Positions 34,456-44,392 of a stretch of 64,000 nucleotides of DNA are shown one piece after another. This DNA comes from Pelagimonas varians. GTDB taxonomy: Bacteria > Pseudomonadota > Alphaproteobacteria > Rhodobacterales > Rhodobacteraceae. Each line of letters starts with the position of its first letter. Within the stretch, counting starts at the first letter, position 1. The stretch lies in contig NZ_QKMF01000017.1 in assembly GCF_003208435.1 (NCBI RefSeq), positions 45,550 to 109,549 of the forward strand. Reading direction: 5' to 3'. The notes under the pieces were generated by a model. That model saw only the letters and a program-made list of their open reading frames with translations, was not told the DNA's origin and did not search any database. The translations under genes and the position numbers were made by a program.

Positions 34456-35558
34456 TGGCCGCCCTCAATATTGAAAACGTCTGGAAGAAATATGGCAATG
34501 TCATCGCCTTGCGGGATGTGAATCTTGACATTCGCGATGGCGAATTCGTCGTGCTTGTTGGTCCATCCGGTTGCGGGAAATCGACGCTGTTGTCGATCAT
34601 TGCAGGGTTGGAAGATACTTCGCACGGGACACTGACCTTGGGTGAGATCGACGTAACTGATCTGAGCCCCAAGGACCGCAATATCGCCTTGGTGTTTCAA
34701 AGCTACGCCCTTTATCCAACCATGACTGTGCGCCAAAACATCACCTTCGGGATGGAGAACCGCAAGGTTCCCAAGGCCGAGCAGGACAAAGCGGTCGCCG
34801 ATGTGGCCAAGCTGTTGCAGATTGAACCTTTGTTGGATCGGAAACCCGGCCAGCTTTCGGGTGGTCAACGGCAAAGGGTTGCGATGGGCCGCGCCTTGGT
34901 GCGCGATCCGCAGTTGTTTTTGTTTGATGAACCGCTGTCGAACCTTGATGCGAAATTGCGGGTCGAAATGCGGACCGAGATGAAAAAGCTGCACAAGCGG
35001 CTTGGGCAAACCATCGTCTACGTAACCCACGATCAAGTTGAAGCGATGACGTTGTCGGACCGGATTGTCGTGATTAATGACGGCGTGGTGCAGCAGTTTG
35101 CCGACCCTGATACGATCTACCAGAAACCTGCGAATATGTTTGTCGCGGGCTTCATGGGATCGCCTTCGATGAATTTCATCGACGTTGAAGTGACAGGTCG
35201 GGCAAGGGCTATCACCGCCGTACATCGGGGCGACGGGGCGGATATCGACTTTCCGTTTGGTGCTACGCGTGAAGAACTGGCCCCCTATATCGGCAAAACG
35301 ATTACCTTGGGTGTGCGTCCCGAACATTTTCGCCCGGCGGGCGAGGCGGGGCTTACACTGACGGTCAATGTGGATGTCGTCGAGCCGACGGGGCCGGATA
35401 CGATGGTTGTCTTTTCGGTTGCGGGCAAGTCTTTGGTCGGGGTGTTGAACGCAAAATTCCGTCCCGAGGAAGACGATGACGTCACCTTGTCTTTGTCACT
35501 AGATGAGGCCTGCTTTTTCGACACAGAAGGCGTGCGTATTCGCGGGTTGGCGGAATGA
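34455..35558 (+). CDS. ABC transporter ATPase, UgpC/MalK type
   Basis: A 367-aa ATPase. Walker A is GPSGCGKST, the signature LSGGQRQR and Walker B LFLFDEP, followed by the H-loop VTHDQVEAM. The C-terminal third is the OB-fold regulatory domain of the MalK/UgpC group (TLGVRPEHF). It energises the two permeases encoded upstream. The stop codon overlaps the start of the following SDR gene as ATGA, tying transport to catabolism. Confidence 0.92.
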   Translation: MAALNIENVWKKYGNVIALRDVNLDIRDGEFVVLVGPSGCGKSTLLSIIAGLEDTSHGTLTLGEIDVTDLSPKDRNIALVFQSYALYPTMTVRQNITFGMENRKVPKAEQDKAVADVAKLLQIEPLLDRKPGQLSGGQRQRVAMGRALVRDPQLFLFDEPLSNLDAKLRVEMRTEMKKLHKRLGQTIVYVTHDQVEAMTLSDRIVVINDGVVQQFADPDTIYQKPANMFVAGFMGSPSMNFIDVEVTGRARAITAVHRGDGADIDFPFGATREELAPYIGKTITLGVRPEHFRPAGEAGLTLTVNVDVVEPTGPDTMVVFSVAGKSLVGVLNAKFRPEEDDDVTLSLSLDEACFFDTEGVRIRGLAE

Positions 35559-36292
35559 CGGAGTTTGCTTCCTATCCAAGCCTAACTGGAAGGCGCGCCT
35601 TTGTGACCGGCGGGGCGACGGGAATTGGCGCGGCCATTACCCGCAACTTGTGCCATCAGGGCACCGCCGTCTGCTTTCTCGATATTGACCATGAAAACGG
35701 TGAAGCGCTGGCCGAAGAAACCGGTGCACAGTTTGCGCATGTGGACGTGACGGACATCACGGCCTTGCAAGATGCGATCGGGGATTTTGGCGCAGTCGAT
35801 ATCCTTGTGAACAACGTTGCCAACGACACGCGCCATGACTGGCGCACTCTTACATCCGATGATTGGGATGCGCGTTTTGCGGTCAATCTGCGCCCGTCGT
35901 TCTTTGCAATCCAGTCGGTGGCCGATGGCATGATTGCGCGTGGACATGGCTCCATTATCAACATCGGGTCGATCTCGTGGAAGGTCAAACATGCCGCCAT
36001 GCCTGCCTATACAACGGCCAAATCCGCGGCCCATGGATTAACCCGTTCGTTTGTCCGGATTTTGGGCCCTGCGGGTGTGCGGGTGAACACGGTAATGCCC
36101 GGTTGGGTTATGACAGAGCGCCAAAAAACCGAACATTTTGACCATGAAGGTGCAAAACAACTGGCGGCTGCGCAGCCCCTGCGCGGTTTGATTGCGCCCG
36201 AAGATGCAGCCGCGCTTGTCGCCTTTCTGGCTGCGGACGACAGCGCCATGTGTACGGGCCAAGAATTTACGATTGACGGTGGATGGACATGA
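35555..36292 (+). CDS. SDR-family dehydrogenase A of the sugar operon
   Basis: A 245-aa SDR. Cofactor motif TGGATGIGAAI; the acidic residue after strand 2 (CFLDID) suggests NAD; active-site residues in IGSISW and PAYTTAKSA (Ser, Tyr, Lys). Its start overlaps the ATPase stop. The family includes sugar 1-dehydrogenases (galactose, fucose, arabinose types), so it may oxidise the imported sugar to its lactone. It is clearly different from the BDH2-like SDR in the same operon. Confidence 0.85.
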   Translation: MTEFASYPSLTGRRAFVTGGATGIGAAITRNLCHQGTAVCFLDIDHENGEALAEETGAQFAHVDVTDITALQDAIGDFGAVDILVNNVANDTRHDWRTLTSDDWDARFAVNLRPSFFAIQSVADGMIARGHGSIINIGSISWKVKHAAMPAYTTAKSAAHGLTRSFVRILGPAGVRVNTVMPGWVMTERQKTEHFDHEGAKQLAAAQPLRGLIAPEDAAALVAFLAADDSAMCTGQEFTIDGGWT

Positions 36293-36317
36293 CCGGCGTC
36301 AAGATTGGAGAAAAGAC

Positions 36318-37070
36318 ATGAATAAACTAGACTTAAATGGCAAACGCGCGGTCATCACAGGCGGTGCGCGTGGTATGGGTTTTGCCTTTGCCAAACGATT
36401 TCTGGAAAGCGGTGCTTCAGTGGCGCTGTGGGACATTTCAGGCGATACTCTAGACACCGCGACAAAGGCGTTGTCATCCTTTGGGCAAGTGAGTTCCCAG
36501 GTGGTGAACGTTGCCGATTATGCCAGTGTCGAAGCGGGTGCCAAAGAGGCGGCTCAAGCATTGGGCGGGATTGATATTCTGGTCAATGCGGCCGGAATTG
36601 CCGGGGTAAATGTACCGCTGGACGAGTATCCGCTAGAAACGTGGACTGCGGTCATTGATGTGAATCTGAACGGTATTTTTCACACCTGCCGGGCGATTGT
36701 TCCCTATATGAAGCAGGGTGACTATGGCCGAATTGTCAATATTGCCTCGATGGCGGGCAAAGAGGGTAACCCCAATGCGTCCGCCTATTCGGTGTCCAAA
36801 GCGGGCGTAATCGGGCTAACCAAAAGTCTCGGAAAGGAGCTGGCGACCAGTGGCATCCGCGCCAATGTTATTTGCCCCGCTGTCATCAAAACCGAGATGC
36901 TGGATGACGTCACCGAAGAACAGATTGGCTACATGCTCGCCAAGATTCCAATGGGGCGCATGGGCACCGTCGATGAAATCTCTGCCATGGTTGGTTGGAT
37001 GTGCTCCGAGGAATGCTCTTACTCAACAGGGGCGGTGTTTGACCTGTCGGGCGGCCGGGCAACCTATTGA
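36318..37070 (+). CDS. SDR-family dehydrogenase B of the sugar operon
   Basis: A 250-aa SDR. Cofactor motif TGGARGMGFAFA and active site IASMAGKEGNPNASAYSVSK. FabG-like in length and motif, but its place at the end of the operon argues for a sugar-acid or polyol substrate. ATG 36318 has GGAG upstream, and the longer open frame from 36192 overlaps the previous gene. With three SDRs in one operon, successive oxidations of one carbon skeleton are likely. Confidence 0.85.
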   Translation: MNKLDLNGKRAVITGGARGMGFAFAKRFLESGASVALWDISGDTLDTATKALSSFGQVSSQVVNVADYASVEAGAKEAAQALGGIDILVNAAGIAGVNVPLDEYPLETWTAVIDVNLNGIFHTCRAIVPYMKQGDYGRIVNIASMAGKEGNPNASAYSVSKAGVIGLTKSLGKELATSGIRANVICPAVIKTEMLDDVTEEQIGYMLAKIPMGRMGTVDEISAMVGWMCSEECSYSTGAVFDLSGGRATY

Positions 37071-37397
37071 ACTGTCCGCGCATGCCTCCATTCCCGCTAT
37101 GCGCTTGGGGGTGCCAGCATGTCATTTCACGCGGATCCGCGACAGCGACATTGATGTAATGAGGCAATGAGTACCGAAGCCGGGCGAGAGCGTGTGAGAT
37201 TGAACCTAGCGTTGGCTTGGCTTCTTTGGGCAAAGCGAGGGCGATGATGGAAGCGCCTGGTCTTAAATCAGCAACGAATTCTTCTTAACATAATTCTCAT
37301 TATTGGATCGGTTTGGCGCGCAAAAGACGTCACGGGTCATGTGTCTCACATGACCCGGCGACATGATTTGCAACAGCATGTCGCCGATCCGGTTGGT
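37071..37397. other. Non-coding stretch between converging sugar and Pha operons
   Basis: No convincing gene. There is an AT-rich stretch at about 37262-37305 containing ATAAT-TCTC-ATTAT, a short inverted repeat of unknown meaning. Two tandem hairpins lie at 37333-37385. A 26-codon frame at about 37168 has neither a ribosome-binding site nor family resemblance. Confidence 0.5.
37333..37385 (-). terminator. Tandem hairpins downstream of phaG
   Basis: CGGGTCATGTG (37333-37343) pairs with CACATGACCCG (37347-37357) over 11 bp with a TCT loop. GGCGACATG (37357-37365) pairs with CATGTCGCC (37377-37385) over 9 bp. On the minus strand they follow the phaG stop by 12 bp and are followed by a short T-rich stretch, so they probably end the antiporter transcript. 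Confidence 0.6.
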
Positions 37398-37790
37398 TCA
37401 CGCGGACTTTGCGCCTTGTGTCGTGTCTTCGCCGTCATCGGGTGCATTCAGCGTTGCCCAAGTGTCGTCGAGCGGCGGCGATGGCGGTGTTTCGCAAGAC
37501 CGCAGGTGAATGTTCACCTTGGCGATAAAGTTCGCCGAAATGGGTGCCGTCACAAATAGAAACGCCATAATCAGCAGTTCGTGCATCGAGAGTTCGCCCA
37601 GCACCATTGAGTGCGCCACCGAGGCCAGCAGAAGCGCGCCGATGCCAACGGTCCCGACTTTTGTCGGCGCATGCAGACGCGTCATGGAATCGTTGAACTT
37701 GAGCAGCCCGATCACACCGACAGCGACAAAACCCGACCCGATCAACAGCAAAATTGCAGTGGCATATGTTCCGATAATCTCAACGGTCAT
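37398..37790 (-). CDS. phaG: Na+/H+ (or K+/H+) antiporter subunit G
   Basis: A 130-aa MrpG/PhaG subunit with three hydrophobic segments (TAILLLIGSGFVAVGVIGLL and two more) and the family stretch LHAPTKVGTVGIGALLLAS. The C-terminal tail is a polar extension. It is the last gene of the Pha operon, and its start overlaps the phaF stop. The hetero-oligomeric complex exchanges cytoplasmic Na+ or K+ for protons in the inner membrane. Confidence 0.9.
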   Translation of the reverse strand: MTVEIIGTYATAILLLIGSGFVAVGVIGLLKFNDSMTRLHAPTKVGTVGIGALLLASVAHSMVLGELSMHELLIMAFLFVTAPISANFIAKVNIHLRSCETPPSPPLDDTWATLNAPDDGEDTTQGAKSA

Positions 37791-38074
37791 TCGATGATGT
37801 CCCCCCGCAAAATAAAGCGCGCCATCGCAACGGTTGAGACAAAGCCCAACATCGCGATCAGCAGCGATACCTCAAAGTAGATCTGCACGCCTTGTTTAAT
37901 GCCCAAGACGACCACAAGCCCCAGCGCATTTATAACCATAGTATCAAGTGCCAGAATTCGGTCGCCGGATGTCGGGCCCATCACCAAACGGACCATCGAC
38001 AAAAATTGCCCCAGCACCAGTGTGACAAACACAACCCCCAGCGCAATATCTAACAAACCCTGTGCTGCAATCAT
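37787..38074 (-). CDS. phaF: Antiporter subunit F
   Basis: A 95-aa MrpF/PhaF subunit with three hydrophobic helices and the conserved GPTSGDRILALDTM. It overlaps both neighbours by ATGA. It is a small structural subunit of the Pha/Mrp complex. Confidence 0.92.
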   Translation of the reverse strand: MIAAQGLLDIALGVVFVTLVLGQFLSMVRLVMGPTSGDRILALDTMVINALGLVVVLGIKQGVQIYFEVSLLIAMLGFVSTVAMARFILRGDIIE

Positions 38075-38571
38075 TGGAAAATCTCCTTCAAGCGGCGCTC
38101 GTAGCGGGTTTTGATATCGTCGACGATCCCGTCCGGATCATCTGTGTGCAGCACATGAACCAATAGGCTGTGGCCTTCGTCCGACAGGTCCGCAGACACT
38201 GTGCCCGGTGTAAGCGTGATGGTTCCGGCAAGAAGGGTAATCGCCTCTGGTTGGCGCAGATCCAACGGCACCACAACCCATGCCGGTTTCAGCTTGGAAT
38301 TGGGAACGGAAATGACGATCCAGGCCACTTCAACGTTGGCGACCATAATGTCCCACATCACCATCAGCGAATAGCGCATCATTTTGCCTAAGTGAAAGGC
38401 CTTGGGCGTGTCCGGCCACCAAATCGAGGTGATGCGGGGAATAACGATCCCTAGGATTATACCGAACACGACCATTCCGGCGGAAAAGTCGTTTTGCAAA
38501 AGCATCCAGACCACAGCCAACAAAAGCGTCAGATACGGGTGCGGCAAAAGCCATTGAACTGCGCGCGCCAT
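38071..38571 (-). CDS. phaE: Antiporter subunit E
   Basis: A 166-aa MrpE/PhaE subunit. The hydrophobic N-terminal half and the cytoplasmic C-terminal domain (ITLTPGTVSADLSDEGHSL) are typical of the family. It begins one base after the phaD stop and overlaps phaF. Confidence 0.92.
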   Translation of the reverse strand: MARAVQWLLPHPYLTLLLAVVWMLLQNDFSAGMVVFGIILGIVIPRITSIWWPDTPKAFHLGKMMRYSLMVMWDIMVANVEVAWIVISVPNSKLKPAWVVVPLDLRQPEAITLLAGTITLTPGTVSADLSDEGHSLLVHVLHTDDPDGIVDDIKTRYERRLKEIFQ

Positions 38572-38572
38572 G

Positions 38573-40114
38573 TCAGTGATCCCCTTTCGGTGTGCTCAGT
38601 TTTCCGGGCGTTTCAACGACGGTGGAAATATAGGGTTCCGGCGTGAACAATTGCGCCGCGATGGTGCTGGTATAGCCATGCACTTGCCCTGCAAAGACCG
38701 TATGCGCCGCCAAAAGTGTGATCAAACCGCCCACGGCAACATAGGACAGAGGCGATGGGCTAGGCATCGGCTCTGTGCCGTCGGGGGCGGGTACGCTGTG
38801 TGCTTTCCAGAATAGAATGCTGCCCGCGCGGGCAAATCCCAAAATGCTGACCAAGCTTGAACTCAGCACAACCACCCAGATCCACACCATCAGATCGCTG
38901 TCATAAGCCGCATCAAGGATCAACAGTTTGCCCAAGAACCCGGACAATGGCGGCAAACCGGCCATCGCGATGGCTCCGACAAAAAACAGACCCGCTGTCA
39001 GTGCATTGCCAGACATCACCGGCTGTGCGGTCAGGTCTACATTGGCGCGGCTGCTGCGCACCAGATCAGAGATCAGGAACAGGGCGGCCCCGGCAAATGT
39101 CGAATGCACAATATAATAAAGCGCGGCGGCAATGCCCGCAGGTGTGAACAGCGCAATCGAAATCATCACCATGCCCATCGATCCGATGACGGCAAAGGCG
39201 ACAAGACGATCCAGTTTTTTGGCTGCAAGCACACCGAGCATCCCCAGCGCCAGCGAAACCAAAGCTGCCGGCAAGAGCCAGACATCAAACAGGCCCGCCG
39301 TTGCCTCAAGCTGCGGCGAGAAGATCATGGTATACACGCGGATGATCGCATAGGCGCCAACCTTGGTCATGATCGCAAACAGCGCCGCCACCGGTGCAGG
39401 CGCTTCGGCATAGCTGGAGGGCAACCAAAAGTGCAGCGGCACGAGCGCGGCCTTGATCGCAAAGACCATCAAAAGCAGCACAGCGGCGACACGTATACCC
39501 ACCGTTTCATCTGCGCCAATCAGGGCCACGCGGTTGGCAAGATCAGCCATATTCAGCGTGCCGGTTTCGGCATAGATCGACCCAAGCGCGAACAAGAACA
39601 GCGTCGAGCCGATCAGGTTGAACAAGACATATTGCACACCAGCCTTAAGCCGTTTGGTGCCGCCCGCGTGGATCATCAGGCCATAAGATGCGATCAACAA
39701 GACTTCGAAGAAGACAAACAGGTTGAAAAGGTCGCCGGTCAGAAAGGCGCCCATGATCCCCATCAGCTGAAACTGGAACAGCGCGTGAAAGTGCCAGCCG
39801 CGATTGTCCCAGCCCGATCCGATTGCATAAAGCAACACAAACAGCGCCAGAACCGCTGTGAGCAGGACCATCATCGTGGATAGTTTATCGCCCACCAGAA
39901 CGATGCCAAAGGGCGCTGCCCAGTCGCCCATTTGATATAGGGTGATGGTGCCATCCGAGGCGTCCAGCGCCAGTGAGGCGGCAATCACGATCAGGGCCAA
40001 GACGCCAAAGACAGACAAAACACGTTGAATGCCAATGTGATACCGTGCCGACAGCACAATAAACGGCGCAACAAACGCGGGCAGAATAATCGGGGCTGCG
40101 ATCCAATGGCTCAT
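38573..40114 (-). CDS. phaD: Antiporter subunit D (NuoN-like)
   Basis: A 513-aa membrane subunit homologous to the proton-pumping subunits of complex I, about fourteen hydrophobic segments. The Proton_antipo_M core is seen in LFVFFEVLLIASYGLMIHAG and KAALVPLHFWLPSSYAEAP, with the buried Glu and Lys residues used for ion transfer. Its start overlaps phaC as ATGA. Confidence 0.94.
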   Translation of the reverse strand: MSHWIAAPIILPAFVAPFIVLSARYHIGIQRVLSVFGVLALIVIAASLALDASDGTITLYQMGDWAAPFGIVLVGDKLSTMMVLLTAVLALFVLLYAIGSGWDNRGWHFHALFQFQLMGIMGAFLTGDLFNLFVFFEVLLIASYGLMIHAGGTKRLKAGVQYVLFNLIGSTLFLFALGSIYAETGTLNMADLANRVALIGADETVGIRVAAVLLLMVFAIKAALVPLHFWLPSSYAEAPAPVAALFAIMTKVGAYAIIRVYTMIFSPQLEATAGLFDVWLLPAALVSLALGMLGVLAAKKLDRLVAFAVIGSMGMVMISIALFTPAGIAAALYYIVHSTFAGAALFLISDLVRSSRANVDLTAQPVMSGNALTAGLFFVGAIAMAGLPPLSGFLGKLLILDAAYDSDLMVWIWVVVLSSSLVSILGFARAGSILFWKAHSVPAPDGTEPMPSPSPLSYVAVGGLITLLAAHTVFAGQVHGYTSTIAAQLFTPEPYISTVVETPGKLSTPKGDH

Positions 40115-40467
40115 GATTGGCCCTCCGAGGTGCTTTGGTCCGTCTCGGGTTGGTCATCAACGTGGTCATCATCTGACCCAAGGAACGCCCCAAGGCCGAT
40201 CATCACCACAACAGCGGTCATGCCAAAGGAAATCACGATGGCCGTCAGTACGAGCGCCTGTGGCAGCGGGTCGGTATAAACCTCCACCCCGTCACGCAAA
40301 ATAGGCGGCGCACCAACGCTTAGACGGCCTGTGGTGAACAAAAAGACGTTCACCGCATAAGTCAGCAAGGACATGCCCAAAATCACCGGAAAAGTCCGCA
40401 AGCGCAGGACCAGATACAGACCTCCTGCGGTCAAGATGCCAATGGCGGTCGCAACAAGCAATTCCAT
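40111..40467 (-). CDS. phaC: Antiporter subunit C (NuoK-like)
   Basis: A 118-aa MrpC/PhaC subunit, homologue of NuoK, with three hydrophobic helices (MELLVATAIGILTAGGLYLV, then PQALVLTAIVISFGMTAVVV). The true start is ATG 40467, one base after the phaAB stop; a longer frame to 40572 would overlap phaAB. The C-terminal tail is acidic. Confidence 0.93.
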   Translation of the reverse strand: MELLVATAIGILTAGGLYLVLRLRTFPVILGMSLLTYAVNVFLFTTGRLSVGAPPILRDGVEVYTDPLPQALVLTAIVISFGMTAVVVMIGLGAFLGSDDDHVDDQPETDQSTSEGQS

Positions 40468-40468
40468 G

Positions 40469-43345
40469 TTACACGGCCTCCTTTTCGGATGTCTCTTGCG
40501 GGTCTTCATCCCGCGACGGGTCAATATCCATCGGATGTTCGTTGCTTGGGCCGCTGGTCGCCTGCCGTGCAAGACGCGAGAAGCTTTCGAGCGACAGCAT
40601 CACCGCACCGACCACAGCAAGGAAAACGCCAAGGTCAAACAGCGCCGCAGTGGCCAGTTCGAATTTGTAGAACGGCGGAATGCGGACATAGGTGAAGGCC
40701 GATGTCAGGAACGGTTTGCCAAAGAACCATGCCCCGATGCCGGTCAGCCCTGCGATCAGTACACCTGCCCCGATAACGCCGTGATAGGGATATTTCAACC
40801 GCGCCGAGGCCCAGCCAAAACCGCTGGCCATATATTGCATGACAACCGCAATCGACACAATCAAACCGGCGATAAACCCGCCGCCCGGATCATTGTGACC
40901 GCGCAAGAAGATGTAAAAGCCAACCATCAAAACCACAGGCATAATGCCCCGCGTCAGAACAACCATCATCATCGGATGTTCGTCCCCTGCGCGGCGATGG
41001 GTCGGTTTGCGGTTCAACAGGCGTGCACGCACCGGCCCATCTAACAAAGTTTCCGTCAGCGCATAGATCAACAAGGCCGCAATCCCGAGTACGATGATTT
41101 CGCCGTATGTGTCAAAGCCACGGAAATCGACAAGGATGACATTGACCACATTGGTGCCGCCGCCGCCTTTGTAGGAATTTGCCAGATGGAATTCGGAAAT
41201 AGGCGTGGCGACTGCATCACGCAGCATGAAGTGGTAGGACAGCCCAAAGGCGGCAAGCCCGCCGATCACCGCAACACCGATGTCGCGCGCACGGCGCAAG
41301 GCCGAGCTTTCGATCGGAGTCTGATTGGGCAAGAAGTTCAGCGCCAGCAGCAGCAGGATAATCGTAACCACCTCGACGGTGAACTGCGTCATCGCCAGAT
41401 CCGGCGCGCTAAAGAAGACAAAGCCAACCGAAACCATCAGGCCAACAATCCCGATCAGGATCAGTGACAAGAACCGGTTGCGATGCATGAACACCAAGCC
41501 AATGGTCGCAACCACCAACATCAACCATCCCGCAATCGGAACGGGCCCTGCGGGCAACATGTCACGGGTTTGGGGGGCAACCGTACCTGTTGTCCAAGCG
41601 TGGTAGCCAACCGCGACAATAACGACCGACCCGATCGCGGCATAGCGGGTAAACGCCCCGTTGTGCAGGGGCAAGATCAGCTTGCGCGCAAGGCCGACGG
41701 CGGCCGCAACAATGGCGTCGAAAATCACCTTGGCCTCGGGGCGCGGGGCCGCATCCCACAGCCGCAGCGCCGGTTTGAACAGCGCCAAGACCACCAGACC
41801 GCCAATCGTCGCGATGATTGACATATACAGCGCTGGCGTGAACCCGTGCCAGATTTTGAAATGCGCGTCCGGCACCTCGGCTGCGGTGCCCAATACCGAC
41901 GCCGTGACCAATTTGACAAAGGGTTCGGCCACAAAAGGCGCGACACCGATCAAAACCACCAGCGATACAAGGATAGCAGGCGGCAGCCACAGGCCTGCAC
42001 CCGGATCATGCGGTTTTGCGGGGTAGTCGTCGCGCACAGGTCCAAAGAAGACATGCCCGATAAGGCGGAAACAATAAGCTGCCGAGAACAACGCGCCAAA
42101 TGTCGCCAAGCCGGGCACCAGCCAAGGCGTGTCGAACAAAACGGTATGGTGCGCTTCTTCCAGCATCATTTCCTTGGACAAGAAGCCATTGAGAAGCGGA
42201 ATCCCCGCCATCGACAAGGCCGCCAAAGACGCAATGACAAAGGTCACCGGCATCAATTTGCGCAGCCCGCCCAACCGCCGGATGTCACGGGTGTGGGCTT
42301 CGTGGTCGATAATGCCGGCGGACATAAACAGCGCCGCTTTGAACGTCGCATGGTTGAGAATGTGAAACATCGCGGCCATCGCGCCAAAGGCGGTGCCGGT
42401 GCCCAACAGCATGGTAATCAGGCCCAAATGGCTGACGGTAGAAAAGGCCAGAAGCGCCTTGAGATCATGTTTGAACAACCCGATAACAGCGCCCAGAACC
42501 ATCGTGATCAAACCAGCCGAGGTGACAATCATCACCCATTCCGGTGTGCCCGACAAAACCGGCCACATGCGCGCCATCAAAAAGATACCCGCTTTTACCA
42601 TCGTGGCGGAATGCAGATAGGCCGAAACCGGCGTCGGGGCGGCCATCGCGTGCGGCAACCAGAAATGGAACGGAAATTGTGCTGATTTGGTGAAACATCC
42701 CAGCAGGATCAGGATCAAGGCAGGCACATACATCGGATCGGCCTGAATCAAGTCGCGCTGCTGTAAAATGACACTCAGGTCATAGCTGCCAACAATCTGG
42801 CCCAAGATCAGCATCCCACCGATCATTGCCAACCCGCCCATTCCGGTCACGGTCAAGGCCATACGCGCGCCTTGACGCCCTTCGGGCAGGTGTTTCCAAT
42901 AGCCGATCAGCAAGAAGGAAGACAGTGAGGTCAATTCCCAGAAAACCAGCAAAAGCAATATGTTATCGCTAAGTACGATCCCGACCATCGCGCCTTGAAA
43001 CAGCAACAGATAGGTAAAAAACTGCCCCATGTTGTCGTCGCGGCTCAGGTAGTGGCGCGCATAGGCTATAATCAAAAGCCCGATGCCCAAAATCAGCAAG
43101 GCAAAGAAAAAGCCCAGCCCGTCCAGCATCAGCGAAAAGTTAAGGCCCAGCAGCGGCATCCAATCGACCCGCGCCACAACCACTTCGCCGGCCAGAACAG
43201 ACGGAAGATTTGTCAGCAAACCCAAAAAGGCCGCCAATGAAACGGTAAAAGTCACGCCAGCGGTTGCGGCCCGACCGGCGGAATTCATCAGACCAGGAAG
43301 CAGTGCGCCAAAGAACGGCAAAGCAACGATAAAGAAGAGGGACAC
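40469..43345 (-). CDS. phaAB: Antiporter fused subunits A and B
   Basis: A 958-aa membrane protein. The N-terminal two thirds is the NuoL-like MrpA part (LLLLVFWELTSLSSFLLIGY; KSAQFPFHFWLPHAMAAPTP), followed by the MrpA C-terminal domain and, from about residue 770, an MrpB domain (RGIMPVVLMVGFYIFLRGH; GGGFIAGL). Fusion of A and B with separate C-G genes is the group 2, six-gene form of the antiporter. It is the first gene of the operon; the 206 bp upstream (43346-43551) contains no gene and should hold its promoter. The complex serves Na+ tolerance and pH homeostasis, fitting a marine host. Confidence 0.94.
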   Translation of the reverse strand: MSLFFIVALPFFGALLPGLMNSAGRAATAGVTFTVSLAAFLGLLTNLPSVLAGEVVVARVDWMPLLGLNFSLMLDGLGFFFALLILGIGLLIIAYARHYLSRDDNMGQFFTYLLLFQGAMVGIVLSDNILLLLVFWELTSLSSFLLIGYWKHLPEGRQGARMALTVTGMGGLAMIGGMLILGQIVGSYDLSVILQQRDLIQADPMYVPALILILLGCFTKSAQFPFHFWLPHAMAAPTPVSAYLHSATMVKAGIFLMARMWPVLSGTPEWVMIVTSAGLITMVLGAVIGLFKHDLKALLAFSTVSHLGLITMLLGTGTAFGAMAAMFHILNHATFKAALFMSAGIIDHEAHTRDIRRLGGLRKLMPVTFVIASLAALSMAGIPLLNGFLSKEMMLEEAHHTVLFDTPWLVPGLATFGALFSAAYCFRLIGHVFFGPVRDDYPAKPHDPGAGLWLPPAILVSLVVLIGVAPFVAEPFVKLVTASVLGTAAEVPDAHFKIWHGFTPALYMSIIATIGGLVVLALFKPALRLWDAAPRPEAKVIFDAIVAAAVGLARKLILPLHNGAFTRYAAIGSVVIVAVGYHAWTTGTVAPQTRDMLPAGPVPIAGWLMLVVATIGLVFMHRNRFLSLILIGIVGLMVSVGFVFFSAPDLAMTQFTVEVVTIILLLLALNFLPNQTPIESSALRRARDIGVAVIGGLAAFGLSYHFMLRDAVATPISEFHLANSYKGGGGTNVVNVILVDFRGFDTYGEIIVLGIAALLIYALTETLLDGPVRARLLNRKPTHRRAGDEHPMMMVVLTRGIMPVVLMVGFYIFLRGHNDPGGGFIAGLIVSIAVVMQYMASGFGWASARLKYPYHGVIGAGVLIAGLTGIGAWFFGKPFLTSAFTYVRIPPFYKFELATAALFDLGVFLAVVGAVMLSLESFSRLARQATSGPSNEHPMDIDPSRDEDPQETSEKEAV

Positions 43346-43551
43346 GCGAACTCCTGATCTGTTGGTTTCTTATGTGCCTTAATGTCCGTTGATCCGGCAA
43401 AACCTCAAGGGCAAGCGGCGAATAAAATCGGCATCTGCGCGGATATTCCCCAAATTTTACCCTTTGGCGACCGATCTTGGTGGCAAAAGACCGTTTGCAG
43501 GCGGGAAATTTTGACTAAATATCTGCTTCAGGTTGAATTAGGTGGGCAGCG

Positions 43552-44259
43552 TTAATCGGTTCGGCTGCCATAAATTCGGTCGATATCCGGTTGTTCGGTC
43601 AGAACCATATGCACCCAAATATAGACGTGCTGAAAAAATGCCACGACCAGCGCGTTCCAAGAGCCAAAGAGCAGAGCAATGCCCCAGAGGCCCAAAAAGG
43701 CCAGCCCATACATGCCGTTATCCGTATATTTAAACATCCCTCGTTTGACAAAAGGCATGGCAATCACCGCATTGTCGAAATGGTCCGCCCCAAGGGCGCG
43801 GCGAATGGTGAAATATTTGACGACAGAATGCAGCGTCGCCACTGCCACCGCAACCAGCGCGATGCCCAGCCCGATTTCCGCCCCGCGAAAGCCGGTGATT
43901 GGCACCGTATCCAGCCAGCCAACGCATATGATCGTTAAGGGCCGCGCGATCAAAAGCGGCATGAAAACCACCGCCCACACGTGCAAGGCCCTCTCGTGAA
44001 ACAGGCGGGTCATTGCACCTGTGTACAGCTCGAACCGGAAAACGATGGCGACAATCACTTGGTGCACAACGGCCAAAATGATCGAGACAACCGCCCAACC
44101 CCGGGCTGTCATTCCCAAGGCCGCCGGACCTGTCGGCAAGGCGATCAGCCAGTAAAAAGCCCCCGAGACCAAAAGGATAATCAGCCCCAGATGTAACAAC
44201 TGACCTTTGAAGATCTCTCGGTAGGTCGCTTTGAATCGGATTTCTTCCAGCCGTCCCAT
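43552..44259 (-). CDS. Membrane protein of the isoprenylcysteine/phospholipid methyltransferase type
   Basis: A 235-aa inner-membrane protein with about five to six hydrophobic segments. The C-terminal region GMYGLAFLGLWGIALLFGSW followed by VYIWVHMVLTEQPDIDRIYG resembles the SAM-binding end of ICMT/PEMT membrane methyltransferases, where a Glu-Pro-like motif follows the last helix. The start ATG 44259 has a GGGGGG upstream; the frame is open to 44565 without plausible coding sequence. Substrate unknown; a lipid methylase is possible. Confidence 0.7.
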   Translation of the reverse strand: MGRLEEIRFKATYREIFKGQLLHLGLIILLVSGAFYWLIALPTGPAALGMTARGWAVVSIILAVVHQVIVAIVFRFELYTGAMTRLFHERALHVWAVVFMPLLIARPLTIICVGWLDTVPITGFRGAEIGLGIALVAVAVATLHSVVKYFTIRRALGADHFDNAVIAMPFVKRGMFKYTDNGMYGLAFLGLWGIALLFGSWNALVVAFFQHVYIWVHMVLTEQPDIDRIYGSRTD

Positions 44260-44392
44260 GATGCCCCCCAGCTTGGTCGATGCGCCTTTGGGTGCGCCGC
44301 CACACAATAGCCCGCTTGGGGGTCTTTGGCATAGGATCTTTTCAGCGGGCCCAGATACACGAATTGAATTTGCCCATCCGCACCTTGCCGGT

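Noticed and set aside
37168..37248. 26-codon frame in the gap between sugar and Pha operons
   Set aside because: No ribosome-binding site, no recognisable family, too short to support.
41846..42685. Plus-strand frame opposite phaAB
   Set aside because: Antisense shadow; polar Arg/Gln-rich composition and no start signals.
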